Positions 1 through 11,960 of a DNA stretch of 64,000 nucleotides are shown here, piece by piece. The position numbers were made by a program, and so were the translations under genes. Origin of the DNA: Lethocerus indicus (Eukaryota; Arthropoda; Insecta; Hemiptera; Belostomatidae); the NCBI GenBank assembly GCA_019843655.1, contig JACDQD010000104.1, forward strand, positions 434,001 to 498,000, read 5' to 3'. Every line of letters starts with the position of its first letter. Position 1 is the stretch's first letter. The notes beneath the pieces were generated by a model, which was not told the DNA's origin, searched no databases, and worked only from the letters and a program-made list of their open reading frames with translations.

Positions 1-1728
1 CCGAGATAAAAAGGTCCCGATTGAATACAGCGCGCGAAACGGCCAGTGCACAATTTGAAATTTAAAACAACAGGGCAAAAAATTTGGCGTTCGCCGAAGG
101 GCGAGAACTCGAAATTTCGTGGTCTGGTCTTTAATTATTGATAGCTTCTGATAAATATAAAATAAAAATTCGTGGCAGTCGCTCCGATCAGAAAGAAACG
201 GTAACTACAGCCGCATGACTCATGTATGGAATACCCCACGAATGACTAAATATGTATTTACATTCCTTTGTGATCTCAGAAAAAATCGCGAATTGTTTTG
301 TGTTTACTGATATAAAGAAAAGGTACTGCTAGGACCGCTGCACAGAAATCTGAAAATATGTATTAAAAGAAACGAATAGTATGCATTAGAATTCCGAGAC
401 GTGGAATATCCACCATATCCACGTTTGAATTGAAAAATGCCCACCGTAACAACGCTTTGAATTTTTCCAACTATAGAATCCAGAGAACTATAATCGTCTG
501 GCAAAATAAACCTGTAAAACATCCCTTTTAGAAATAGAGTAGGAAGGCCGTAAATCCCCCAAACCCGCGTTTTCAGGTGCATTGCAGGTAGGTATAATCA
601 GCGCCGCGGTGTCGTCAAGTAGAGGGGCCAACGTATGGGAAATAGCTCGGTTTGGATTAATAATTAATTGCAACGAACAGTTAATCGCTAAGTGCGCACG
701 GTGCAAGATGAATAGTACAAAGCCCGGAAAATGATCGGATTCTAATTGTGCCGATCGGTCTCTTCACCGCCGTAGATTCGTAGATCGATTAGTACAACAA
801 GGATATCTGGCGCAGTGGAGCATGTCGGTGGGGCCCGTGGCAACTAGGGTTTCACCGGCGGTCACGTTCATAAACCTCATCCTTAGTTTCTTATACAAAC
901 TCTTACAAATTCTTTTTTTCCTTCTTGCTCTGCCGGGTACGTGTCGGTCGTCCGGTCCGCCCACGCACGACAGGAGGAAGAACCGCCGAAGAAGAAACAT
1001 GGTCAGCCGTCCAAGACCGAGCTCGGGCAGGAATATCAGTTGGCCGGGAAAACAACAAGAGATGAATCAAAACGAAACGGAAATGGATACCAAACTTTGA
1101 TCAAGTTTACGCTGCCTCCAGTAATTGACATCCGACGTGTATCGAGTGAAGTTAATAATTCAACCGAGCATTGAATATCCCAGAAACTACCGCATTATAA
1201 ATATATTTTGACATCTACTTCATAAGGGTATCAATTATTCTTACTTCGATAGACTCGCACAACTGCCATATGCCCATCGTAAGTCATCATGGCGTATTTC
1301 TTCCTCGACTGTATGAATAGCCAATAACAATTAATAATTAGCATTATTCTTATTAACTCATACGCAACTCTGATCAAATATAAGAAGAATTACCGTTAAG
1401 GGGTTTCTTATAGCACGTAAAACATTTTCGAACAGAAAACAATCATGGTTTTCGAAAGTTTAGAGCGTGAAATTTTCATCGCCAATGAATACAATACAAA
1501 ACGGGACACAATAAGTCCATTCAGTTCTTTCAGTAAACAAAGGTGCAGAGGAACAATGACGAAATTGCGCGTCGGAATGTTCAACGAAAATCGACTCGAC
1601 TACTGAGATACCACCCCCGCCTCAATACCGACCGACGGATGTTATCGACGGTGTAGCATTGCTAAACAACGACAACAATAATTTCCTACGTCGAATAACC
1701 GGGCGACTGCAGTACAGGAACGGACTAG

Positions 1729-1815
1729 GAACTTTCCCACGACGAGTGAAATATTTCATGCGCGGTCGGTCAAGTGAAGGAGTTATAAGAGTCCTCCCGG
1801 TTGTGGAACGATAAG
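1729..1815 (+). repeat. duplicated ~85-bp element, copy 1
   Basis: It shares GAGTGAAATATTT, then CGCGGTCGGTCAAGTGAAGG, and later ACGATAAG, in the same order and near-identical spacing as the copy at 2162-2245. It contains TCAAGTG (an NK2/Tinman-type site) and TTCCCACG at 1734-1741 (a Su(H)-type word). Confidence 0.8.
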
Positions 1816-2161
1816 TCTCCCTCCGGGTGAAAGTTAGTCGGGAGAATGAACTGCCCGCAGTAAATTTATCGGAGCATTGGAAATGTTAAATCATGTACTG
1901 GAACTAGCTATAAACAATGTCATGTCTGTCCCATAGCAAAGGCCGTGTCGTACACCCGCCTATCGTAAAGTAAGGAAAGTAATATGACTGGGAAATTTTT
2001 ATTACTTACGACGTACTATTTAATTCAAAGCGAGTAATGCTGCTCGTACTAAAGGAAATTCGGATTATTACACTTTCTTCGAAACTTTAGTTTAGTTACA
2101 TCACCGGGAAAGTCATTACGACGAGCCTTTCCGCGATTGAACCAACGATGGCCGAGAAAAA

Positions 2162-2245
2162 GAGGTTTCCCAAGAAGAGTGAAATATTTAACGCGCGGTC
2201 GGTCAAGTGAAGGCGTTTAAAGTCCGACAATCGCCCAACGATAAG
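2162..2245 (+). repeat. duplicated ~85-bp element, copy 2
   Basis: A diverged direct repeat of 1729-1815, about 430 bp further on. The central 20 bases CGCGGTCGGTCAAGTGAAGG are identical. The Su(H)-like word of copy 1 is changed (TTCCCAAG). Confidence 0.8.
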
Positions 2246-2500
2246 GGGCATAAATCCACGTAGTATGCTTCATGACCCACACCCCCCAATGATTTACTCC
2301 GTTGCCGATAGTGGCACAATGAGTGGCTCCGTACACGAGCACGGGGCTCCGACAGAATTGATAGCGCGAAAGCACAGCCCGGAGGAGTGCGCCCGAACCG
2401 CTAGTTTAATATGTATTTAAATGTAGTCCATTAAGGAAGGTCGGCGTAGGCGACCGGTTGCCATTACTATTTATGAATCCAGGGAGTTAAGGCGGATCGA

Positions 2501-2546
2501 GCTACCGCAGGAACCGTGCGGTAGCCGCGGGACGCACCGTGCGGTA
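2501..2546. repeat. perfect 9-bp hairpin plus 11-bp direct repeat
   Basis: GCTACCGCA (2501-2509) pairs with TGCGGTAGC (2517-2525) across a 7-base loop. ACCGTGCGGTA occurs at 2513-2523 and again at 2536-2546. It lies about 160 nt inside the intron after the LIM2 donor. Confidence 0.75.
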
Positions 2547-2698
2547 TTGGGAGCGGCAATTACCCCTTTTTCATTTGTCGCCCCGACGCATATGATAAAT
2601 GTGGAGTCCTAGTCAGTTTAACAGAAGGCTGAATTGTTATTTCAGGAGTTATACTACAACTTTCGGTACCCGGAAAATGCGTGCAATAATGAAAGTGG

Positions 2699-2706
2699 AC
2701 TTACCG
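2699..2706 (-). other. splice donor after the LIM2 exon
   Basis: Minus strand CG|GTAAGT directly after the codons for MTANL. It is a near-perfect U1 match, phase 1, and is consistent with a following exon that starts inside the Asp codon and carries the homeobox. Confidence 0.88.
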
Positions 2707-3211
2707 AGATTGGCGGTCATAGCTTCTAGGTCTTTGGGTTTCCTTTTCCTCGGCCTGCCCTTCTGCCTGGGTGCCGGCGCTCCGTTGAAGAAAGAGTTGG
2801 CCATCTTGATGGGGTCGGAGGGCGTGGTGGGGGCGGAGTGGGGCGGTGCCGCTAAGCGGGGTGGAAATCCTGGGGCGGGGCGGCTGCTGCTGGGGCGGTT
2901 GGGGGCGGGTGCGGGGGTAGTGGTGGTCCTGGGGGTGGTGGGGGCTGCAGGGGTGGTGGTGCGTGTGGGGCGGCTGTAGGGGGTGGTAGCCCGGGGGCGG
3001 CGGCGACAGCGCCGGAGGCAGCTCCGTGTAGTGCAATCGGCAGAACACGTTACCCTCCCGCATCCCGAACGTGTCACCTTTCGTCAACAGCGTCGAGCAG
3101 ACCGCGCACGAGAAACAGTGCACGTGGAACACAAGTTCTCGCGCCCTCATTACCAATTCCGAAGACAGTATCGTCGCTTGACATCTCCCGCACCTTTTCA
3201 TACCGAACAAC
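2705..3211 (-). CDS. ap: apterous, exon with LIM domain 2, Pro/His linker and basic motif (partial CDS, frame broken)
   Basis: The exon starts after TTTATTCCAG at 3212. Its first base, G, completes the AA left by the LIM1 exon, giving KLFGMKRC. LIM2 ligands, numbered from that Leu, are C7, C10, H29, C32, C35, C38, C57 and H60. SSELVMRARELVFHVHCFSC and TKGDTFGMREGNVFC are typical of insect Apterous. A linker rich in Pro, His and Gln follows, then FFNGAPAPRQ and KGRPRKRKPKDLEAMTANL, a conserved basic segment of the Apterous/LHX2/LHX9 family that precedes the homeodomain. The exon ends AATCTCG|GTAAGT, phase 1, as expected if the next codon is the Asp of ANLD. LIM2 is read in the frame whose codons begin at positions divisible by 3. 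The basic motif is read one base later. The exon is 507 bp; the splice phases require 3n+2, so there is one extra base or two missing. The shift probably lies between about 2870 and 2990. The homeodomain itself is not here. Confidence 0.93.
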
Positions 3212-3231
3212 CTGGAATAAATAAAAAACAT
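3212..3231 (-). other. splice acceptor before the LIM2 exon
   Basis: On the minus strand a T-rich tract ends TTTATTCCAG, immediately followed by GTTGTTCGG. The phase (one base completes a codon) matches the donor of the LIM1 exon. Confidence 0.9.
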
Positions 3232-3766
3232 TATAAAAACATATTGAATAAAATTATGTATAAGAAAACCATTCCATACTTAAGAAAAGAAATTATGTTG
3301 AGACATTTTGAATGGTATCGTTGATAGCTCACCGTAATTCATTTTATTTGGGTCCAATTATGCAGACATATAGTAGTCCGAATTAAATTATATATAACCG
3401 ACTGTGTGTGTTTGTGTGATAAGAGGGGACTAAACTGCGTTCAGTTCCCGGGCAAACAGTAAATAATTTTTCTGTAGGAATGTGTCGTTATTGAACTACC
3501 ACTTCCACCGCGCGCAGTTTCAACACCGAGTCCGGGGCAATTCTCGTGTTATCCCGTTCAGATACGGCCGTATGACGCGCATATTATTCAATCTCGTCGC
3601 AATTGTATACACCGACAATTATGGGTTATCGCGTTGCGTTACTTTTCCGAAGTTGTCGCTCGGCGACCGTACAATTGGGGTAGGGGTGAAATTTCAGGCG
3701 GTCCGTAGGGTCGGGAAGGGCGCCTCGCTGGTTCCTATTGTGTACTCGTGTATTACCGAGTCCGAG

Positions 3767-3768
<2 letters not shown>

Positions 3769-3823
<55 letters not shown>

Positions 3824-3839
3824 GTGTTTGTGTGTGTGT
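3769..3839. repeat. (GT)n microsatellite
   Basis: Pure GT from about 3769 to 3820, then an interrupted TTTGTGTTTGTGTGTGTG tail. Confidence 0.97.
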
Positions 3840-6800
3840 ATGCCTCCAAAGCAAACAAAGTCTAATGTATATTCATGCCGCTCGGTGTGTTACACGGGGC
3901 GGTTAAGTGCAGATCTCTCCGCGTAGATTAACAAGGGCCCGTGTAAACTCGGCTTTCGACCGAATGCCCTGGACGAGAGTTATTATCGCGAGTCCTCGTC
4001 GAACTTTCGTGTTCCCGACGGGCTGAAACAAAGCGTGAACTGTCCGACGACGTTTGACGGATTATAGGATGCCGGAGAGGGGGATTTTAATCGTATTTAA
4101 CGAACAATTAAACCCGAGCCTTGTTTAAAACCTTGTGCCAGAAATAATTGCCGTTTCGTTAATTCAGAAAAGACACACGTTTTACGCCAAAACAATGTAA
4201 TCTTTGAAAACGCACCGCTGGTAATTATTCAATGTTTCATCAGATAAGACAACATTACAAGCGAGATTTACAGATTGAGAGAAATTTTAACAATTACGTT
4301 CAATCTACATATATTTATTTACTATGTATTAACGGATAAGTATTATTTTAGCCTTCATATGTGTACAGATTCCTCATTAATAAATATTTGTTTAATAGCG
4401 CCTCTCAAGAGAATTTCTCAAAAAGTATCTATAACACAGAAGAAAAGTAAGCGGTTCAGCTAATGCTGCACAATTACTTCAATTTTATGACCGATTGGAG
4501 TGATTTTGATAATATTATGAGCTTTATGTTACTCAATATTTATGTTTTAAAACTAAATAAGGAATAATCCCGCATACCGCGTTTGAACCGGGGCGTACAT
4601 ATCGCCTCCATTCTGGGTCAACGGAGCGGGTTCATCCGGAGCGCTGATTCGGCAGCCTCCGCGGGTCGCAGACTCCGCTCTTCCTTTTCTTGTGGCCGGC
4701 CCGAATTAGATTAGTGACTTGGCACTATTGAGCGGGGCCCGTTAGGGGCGGGCCAGCACCCGGCGTACAATCACCAGGACCGCCGTGTAATTTGAGGCCT
4801 ACAGGTGTCCAGCGGGTGGGAGATATTCCCTCGCCTAAGGGTTGTTAAGGAGGCCCTCACAACTGCAATTATAAAGCTTGCCGCCCCTCTGACAACAGAG
4901 TAATACCCCGACGCTCCCATAACGATATTATAGGTCTTCACCAAAGTAGTGCCCACCGGCAAATTTACGTGTCCTCACATTAAATTAAACGCGCTTTTAT
5001 AAAGTTAGAATAACAAATTTATTTTCGTATAATTCAACACGTATTGGCGCAATAATCTTATTCGTCCTGAAAATATTTGGTCGTAGATAAGTTTTATTAA
5101 TAGGACAATGAACGAAAAAATCCGAATACGAATTACCCAAATGTAAATCCTGGAGCAATTTTGAACAAAACAATGGTCGAACGGAAGACTGCCATTTCGA
5201 TTACGAGGGAGAGGCGGGAACGGCATTCGGTCCCCGGTGGTTGATCCTTCACCCCGAGGCAATTTTCATTGTATCGAGAGTAGAATGGGGAGGAGGAGCG
5301 ACTGTAACGGAATAAGAGAAGCGAGGAGAGGTAAGGAAGGAAGAAGGAAGGGGGAAGACAGCGACGTACACTGCTCGGGGGAAAGTGCGCGGTGAAAACG
5401 GAACACCGGGGCCGATAAATCAGCGCCGACAAGGCGTAAATCTCCTCTTCCTCGGACTAGGAAGGAAGCAATAGCTCAGGGAAGAGCCGGGGGAGGATTT
5501 GCATTCGGTCAAAAGAAGGCCGGCCCCAGAGCCGACCGTCGGCGGATCGAGATCGGCCTCGCCGGTAATTAGTGCTTTTCAACCGCCCACCTCGAGCTTC
5601 AACCCGACCCGAGATATATCAATTAGCCCGAACGCCAGCTTAAACCACGTTTACTTCCACCCGGACCCGCTGGCACGAAACTACTTTCAAATCTACTTTA
5701 TAACTCCCTCAATACCGAATTATGTACTACTCTCGTTTCTTAGTTAGAATGAAGAAAGAAGACAGATGTCGTACATAGTAATACTGTCTTCCTTCTTTTA
5801 TTAATACGTAAAATTAATATTTTTATAGTTACAATATATCTATAGTTTTATGTACATATATTTGTCACCCACCGATTCCTTCTCGATCGACATCCAGAAA
5901 TTCGCTTAAGCACGCTATTGCAAAATATATGAATGGCCACGCTGTATGTTTTGACGTAACGCAACAGAACGTTATAAAAAATAATATTTATATTTTCGAA
6001 ACGACGAAAGGTCGCACGATTATTTCTTCACCGCCGCTTGTCTAATTGGACGTTCCCATAGTAAAGTTTTATTGCGCGATTGTTGCACGGCGTCGTGGTA
6101 ATCAAAACGCGCCCCGCCCGGGGATCTTTTTTGTTTTTTATAAATGTAAACTTGTAAGAGAAATTCGCGGCCGGTTAATGGGGCGCGTTAAAAACGTTGG
6201 CGTTGGCGGCGAACAGAAGCGGCAGCGAGATGATCGGTAGGTTCTAGGGCGTTTATGAAGGCGGCGCATAATTATTGGCCCGTCGCGGTGGCCTATAGTT
6301 ATGGGCAGAGTCGGAGGGGAGATAAATCGGTGGGCGGCTGGGGCGGCAACTAGACGGTGGCCTCCTATCGTCTGTTTATCTTCGGAGTTATTGCGTAATA
6401 CGAGCGGCGGGAAGCATTCGCCGCGGAGGATTCGCGTTCGGCCCCAAATCAACGACATGTGTAACGCGGTCGTTGGCTAATAAAACTGAACTCGCGGATG
6501 TAGCATGGGGGTCGGCCCAACGCTATCGTCGGATCGCGCTTGTAAAACATTAATTCTTCCCGAACGCTTACAGAGTCCACTGTGAAATAAACGACGATTT
6601 TATATGCTGTACTCCACCCCCAGCCCGCCCAACCCATTAGATATATATCTCAGATTTTACAGCTATTCTTCAAATTCTCGTTTTTAACTTCTCCGCCTCC
6701 GGATTTTAATCCTGCGCCGTAATAAAAGTTTTTGTGGCCACAATTTTACAAAAAATGCGGTCCGCGCTTAAAGTTATGTCATCATTCGTGCTATCTCCTA

Positions 6801-9800
6801 CCTTCCCAATGGGGGACACGGGATCACATTAACTCAACCCGGAAAAATTACACGAAACATATACCACTAAACGCAAACACTAATGCTTTGCCTGCATACA
6901 CATCGAGGCTACAGTACATGAGATGGGCCAAGAACATTCATTAATGAGCAGATGAAAGGTCGTAGGCACAAATTTACTGCTAACTTACTCATCAAAATCG
7001 AAGAAGTCGTCCATTATGTACTACTTCCAAGGGAGTAGCTCACCAAAATAAACTGTAGCCGAATGGTGCCTTAAAATGTACTGGGAACCGAGCACTGGTA
7101 ATAAATATAGTATGGGATATCTGTGTTACGGAGGAGTCCTCGTGGAAACGCTATCGGGTCCGCTGATAAGGCGGTACCGGCCAGCAGTAGTGCCCCCTAT
7201 CGGTTCGCCCACCCGAACGGGTTTCTATTTAACCGTTCACCGTTTAGTCATTTTCCCAGTTTTTTGACTCGGCTATTATCATCGCCGCGGGTTTTCCTTT
7301 TCCCTGCAAAACTCTGTCAATTAAGGTGGTAATTGCGCTGTGCCGTAACACCGAGCGATGTTATGATACGTACTTATCGGCCGGACTTCTGTTAAGTTCG
7401 GCCATTACGTCGAAGATAGGCGCCCGCTCTCGATTATTGGTTCTAATGACTTATTTTGTATCGTTAGTAGATTAACTCTGTTTGTTCTATTTTTGAATTA
7501 TTTCGAAAGTTAGTTTTGGGAAAAAGTGATAAGGAATATGAGAAACAAAAATACAAATAACACAAAACCGGTGGTTATCGTCGTAGTAAACCGTTTAAAC
7601 TAATAACGTGTGAAAAGTAAATAAATTCTGTTATAATGTCTCTACTAAATACGCAATGTTTGGTAAGCTATCGATTCTCATTGCCCTTTTTGGGATCTAA
7701 TTATATCGTTCACATGAAACTGTTGTGTCAACTATCATCTAAATATATTTATCTTATTTGTTTGCCGAGCGATTTAAGTGTTTTATTTTCATCCGGTCGG
7801 TCTTCATTTTTAAATGGTATCCTCGTCTGATATTCATATAAACAGTTGCAAACCGGCGCAACGCTTGAAGTAGCTATAATATTTTTATACTTAAGAATAT
7901 CTTTTTTCACATCCGAATATTTTATTACTTATAGAACTTATGAGAAAATACTTTAGGCATTATTCATTAAAATAATGTTCGGGTAATTTCTTTTGAAGTT
8001 TGTATGAAATTTAGGGCCTGAGTTTTGTAATTGTTTTGTAACCTGAAGAATGAAGAATTCCTCTCCCTAATTTTTTCAATTTTCTTTACTGGCGACCGAT
8101 ATTTCGATTTATCCTAGGCGATGTGGCCTCTCGGTGTATCAACGTCCGAGAGTCGGGTGTGAAGTATTTTAATTTATCTAGATATTATTGGAGCGCAGGT
8201 GCCCCCGCGGATGGCGCTGTAAGTCTGGCGAGGCCGCACGGGTAGCGATAAATTCACGGACGAGCGAATCGCGATAAGCCGAGTCTCTTCTGAAATCGGT
8301 TTCATGTATCGACAGTTACGTCTACATTTCACAGCGCTGTGCCGCTAAATTATCGGAGGCGCGCGTCCGTATGAGACGCTCCGACCGGGGCCTCTATTAG
8401 GTCAACGCGGTACGGCTATATGACGCGCTTAGGATAAGATCTGGCTCGAAGCTAGGCGCCTCTCCGATTCATAATCTTGTATTGAAAGTACATTGAAAAA
8501 GTAAACGAGGCGAGGGGACTCTCGGAGCCCACCTCGGAGACCGGAGGCCCGATAAAACAATTTAAACCAATAGACAAGCACCCCATTACGGTCGGCTCCG
8601 TTATCAGATTTACCGTAATGAAACAGACCCTGTGCAGATCTTACATCCCCGGACGGCCGCTTTGATGTCCATTCCAAAGGCTGACAATCGTGAATATGCG
8701 ATTGCGAAATATTTATCAGATCAAATCAACATACACCGCGGACGAAGCCCACCTGCAATCCTGCGCCTTAAGCGGAGAACTGAGCCAAACCCCAGTGCTC
8801 GGTTAATTGTTTATAGTCGTCTAGTTTCTTACCGAATCGGCGTTCTAGGCCATCGTGTAGAACATCAGAAATGAAAGCAGAAAACGATTACAGAACACTG
8901 ACCGATAGAGACACCATTATTTGTTAAAAGGGAAATGATTATGAGCATACGGGAAAATCAGTTCTTATTTTCGATCGATCGGCATTTTGCCGACTGGATT
9001 ATTTGCGTAAGGATTAGTAAACCACCAAAATGTATTCCGTATAAATACACGCAAATTTTTTTCAAAGACGAATTTCGTAATAACACGCTGAGAATCATAT
9101 TTTATAATATGGGTCGGCTACAAAGGTAAATATCTAAGGAACTGCGAGGAGGGGAACGCGTACGGGCGGCCCGCGCGGTGGTTTTCAACTCGTCGAAAAA
9201 AAGTGCGGCCACAGGTCCATCTAAAAAGGGCGTCGAACATGGTTAAGTAATAACTGGTCGTCCTGTCGGGGGATTTTTGCCCGGACACCAATTATTGATA
9301 ATTGCCGTTTAAAGAAGACTGGGTCCAAATATGGCGAAAAATTTGTTCCCCCGCCGCAAGTATAATATACGGGCGCCCGAGAAACACGCTAACGGAAAGG
9401 TGTTGCCATTTAAAGTCGACGGGTTTTAAAGGAAACTTCGTGGCATTAAAGCATCGCGGCGGTGGGGGGTCGATTGGACGGGAGGGGGGGTGGGTTGAAA
9501 GGGGTGCGAAGGCGAGCTCACCGCTGATAAAATCCTTGAAAGAGTGGTAGAACCCGAAATGTATATTGAGGTGCGAGTTGGGGTGGGTTGAATTGGTGAA
9601 AAAATCGAGACATTAGCGGAGGAATTCCGGCGCCATCCGTCTATCGGTAAAAATTATGACGGGCGCCATGTCTGACCTATGAGAGATGGATGATGCAGCG
9701 TCGGACATTATGCGTGATTTATGGACGGGCAGAGCAACGACGGCTGATAAACACTTTCGGATAAATTGAAAATTCGATTTTAGTATAACGCGAACGTACT
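3840..9800. other. intronic mosaic, left part: AT-rich tracts with CpG-rich blocks
   Basis: AT-rich stretches lie at about 4080-4570, 5700-6030 and 7440-8100. CpG-rich blocks lie at about 4570-4970, 5160-5700, 6030-6480, 8100-8680 and 9130-9760. The 5160-5700 block holds one TAAATCAGCGCC copy and GCCGGTAATTAG. The block near 4640 has the reverse-oriented GCGCTGATT. No coding sequence is seen. Confidence 0.5.
5751..5799. repeat. imperfect hairpin, 15-bp stem
   Basis: Arm 5751-5765 (GAAGAAAGAAGACAG) pairs with 5784-5798, with 13 Watson-Crick pairs, one G-U pair and one mismatch, around an 18-base loop. The arms are purine/pyrimidine-rich, so chance is possible. Confidence 0.55.
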
Positions 9801-11902
9801 ATTTATAAACGCCGTACGGGCAACAAGGAGCCCAATTCATTCGTCCGAGGACACGGTTCTTTCTTTCATTCGATATTGGAACCTAGTCTGATGTAGATTC
9901 ATATTTCTTTAGATACTTTATTTTAATTTATTTCAAGGATTCTTTGGAGAAAGCTCGGCGAATTTTAACAAGAATTAACCCGCAATTATTGTTTTCTATT
10001 AGAAGTATATACCGGGTGAATTTATAGGATCTAGATAAAGGTATGCAATTCTATGAATTTTCGTTTTCTCATAAACTTATAGAAGTAACATGTAATTTTA
10101 TATTTAACAATGTGAGTTAAAAAATTTCCAAGTACATTACTCATGATATTAAACAATTTTTTCAGGGGTTTAAGTTTTTATAACTCAGGGTAACGGGACT
10201 TTAGGCCATTAGTATTTGTATTCAACTTATTATTCAGTAAACAATTTAATCTGAACTACAATAGGATGTATAACCTCATCTAGAATCCCTTGAAGGTATA
10301 TCTGGATGATGGCACTAGCGTGCCTCAGATCCCAGCTCCTTTATAAAGGGTCAGTCCGTCATTCAAAAAACTGTTACTGTGATACACCTCGTTGATTTAC
10401 TATCGGTCTGGAACCAAAACTCTTCGGTTACGGAGAATCGGTGGTCCTCCAATCTGCGGTATCGATATTAAAGTAAGGCGAACCTCCATTGATGGAGTAG
10501 GCGGGGGATGGGCCGCCACAACAGTGGGGAGGGGGTGCAACCGACTTTCCCACCATATTCGGACGGTTAAGGATTGTCCGGACAAGGACGCGCCAATTAC
10601 ACGGCCACCCCTTTTTAATTGACATTCCTATCGAAAAAGCGGTGCAAAACTCGGACACGAGAGCGAAAAACGGGGGGAAGACCGCGGGTAAAAAAGGAGT
10701 TGGCCTATATCTGCGGTATATCGATCATCGGAACTCTCTCGGCTGTTAGTATTCCGGTTGCGGCCGGGGAGGTGGCATTCCCAGCGGCGGGAGGGGGGGG
10801 GGCTTGAGGACGCCCCGGAATTGCGAAAATCGAAAAGTCCAATTTAAGAAACCTATCCCAGCTCTCAAGAACCATCTTACGAGAGCCTCGCCTTCGGCCT
10901 CCAATTGCCACAACGAGACCAAATGGCGTAGGTATGGCAAACATCCAGTCAGGGACATGAATTGTGACAAATGAAGAATATAAAAATTCAGTCGCTCAAA
11001 ATGGAAATTATATAAAAATGCGGCTTATTTTCATGGCAAGAAGGCCTTGAGTCGCGGTCGCTGAATATTAGGACAGCAAACGTTTAGGATTCGCAAATTT
11101 TTTCTTACTGATTTCTGGCGTCCTATCACGTCCTGTCGCGAGCTAAATGACTAGTATGAAGCAAGAAGCGAATCGGACGGCCGATTTTGAAGGGGCGACA
11201 GGTCTGACTCGTTACACGGCGGACAAGAAGGGAGCGAGGCCGACCGTCGGGAATGAAGACCTAAAAGCAATTTAGAAAAAGCGGACAAAACAAAAAAACC
11301 GGTCAGACGACGACCATTTGTCGGATTTTCCACCCGCCGAAAGAATTACGATCCCGGGGCGGCTGCAACGGTACTTAGCGCTGCCGGCCACGACGCACGC
11401 ACTCCATTCTAATGCCGACAGAAGTACGGCAGTTCCTATGTCACCTTAATTACACTGACGCCAATTGCATTTAATAATTATTGCGGTAATTGGAATGATT
11501 TTTCCATTATCTGGAAAGGAATATGATTATTTCAAGATGAGCACAGGCCAATTTTCGAATGAAATAAGCAATTTCCCCCCTTTCTCCATAATCGCCCGGT
11601 TTATGCGGTTTCTATGATCCGATAAAATGGCCGTATAAACCTATCGGGGAGCCGTGGAATTTTATTGGCGTTCAATAAAATAATCGGAATAGTTTCCAAT
11701 AGGCGATCGGAATGCAGTTTCTCACGTGTCGCGGTTCAATTTGCGGAACCGGGCGATACATAATTGGACAAGACGGCGATTAGCGGATCGCGGTTGACAT
11801 TTTAGAAAGACGATATCAATTTCGCGACGGCTCTCCACGCTGTTGCTGGGCGAGGCTATTGAAGCAGGCAGGAATTTAAAGACTTGCTCATACGAGTCGC
11901 CG

Positions 11903-11904
<2 letters not shown>

Positions 11905-11958
<54 letters not shown>
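11905..11958. repeat. (TA)27 microsatellite
   Basis: 54 bp of pure TA, flanked by GTCGCCGCT and CCACTTGG. Confidence 0.97.

Positions 11959-11960
<2 letters not shown>

Larger units (their letters stand above)
1..2704 (-). other. ap: intron of apterous downstream of LIM2 (continues beyond the left edge)
   Basis: It begins with GTAAGT at 2704. No homeodomain-like translation is seen in this stretch, so the intron is at least 2.7 kb. It contains a duplicated element of about 85 bp (1729-1815 and 2162-2245), a perfect 9-bp-stem hairpin with a direct repeat (2501-2546) and one copy of a TAATCAGCGCC word (595-606). The small ORFs at 304-1174 have no recognisable content. Confidence 0.75.

Noticed and set aside
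2870..3008. Micro-intron inside the LIM2 exon as the cause of the frame change
   Set aside because: A GT (near 3005) to AG reading exists on the minus strand, but the interval is GC-rich, lacks a T-rich tract and open coding continues on both sides. A single-base indel is simpler. Kept as an alternative in the finding.
2599..3324. Plus-strand ORFs opposite the LIM2 exon
   Set aside because: They are antisense shadows of the Pro/His-rich coding sequence (Gly/Val-rich translations).
10445..10735. Two similar ATCTGCGGTATCGAT-like words about 265 bp apart
   Set aside because: Similarity is confined to about 15-17 bases with an internal 2-base gap; too little to call a duplication.
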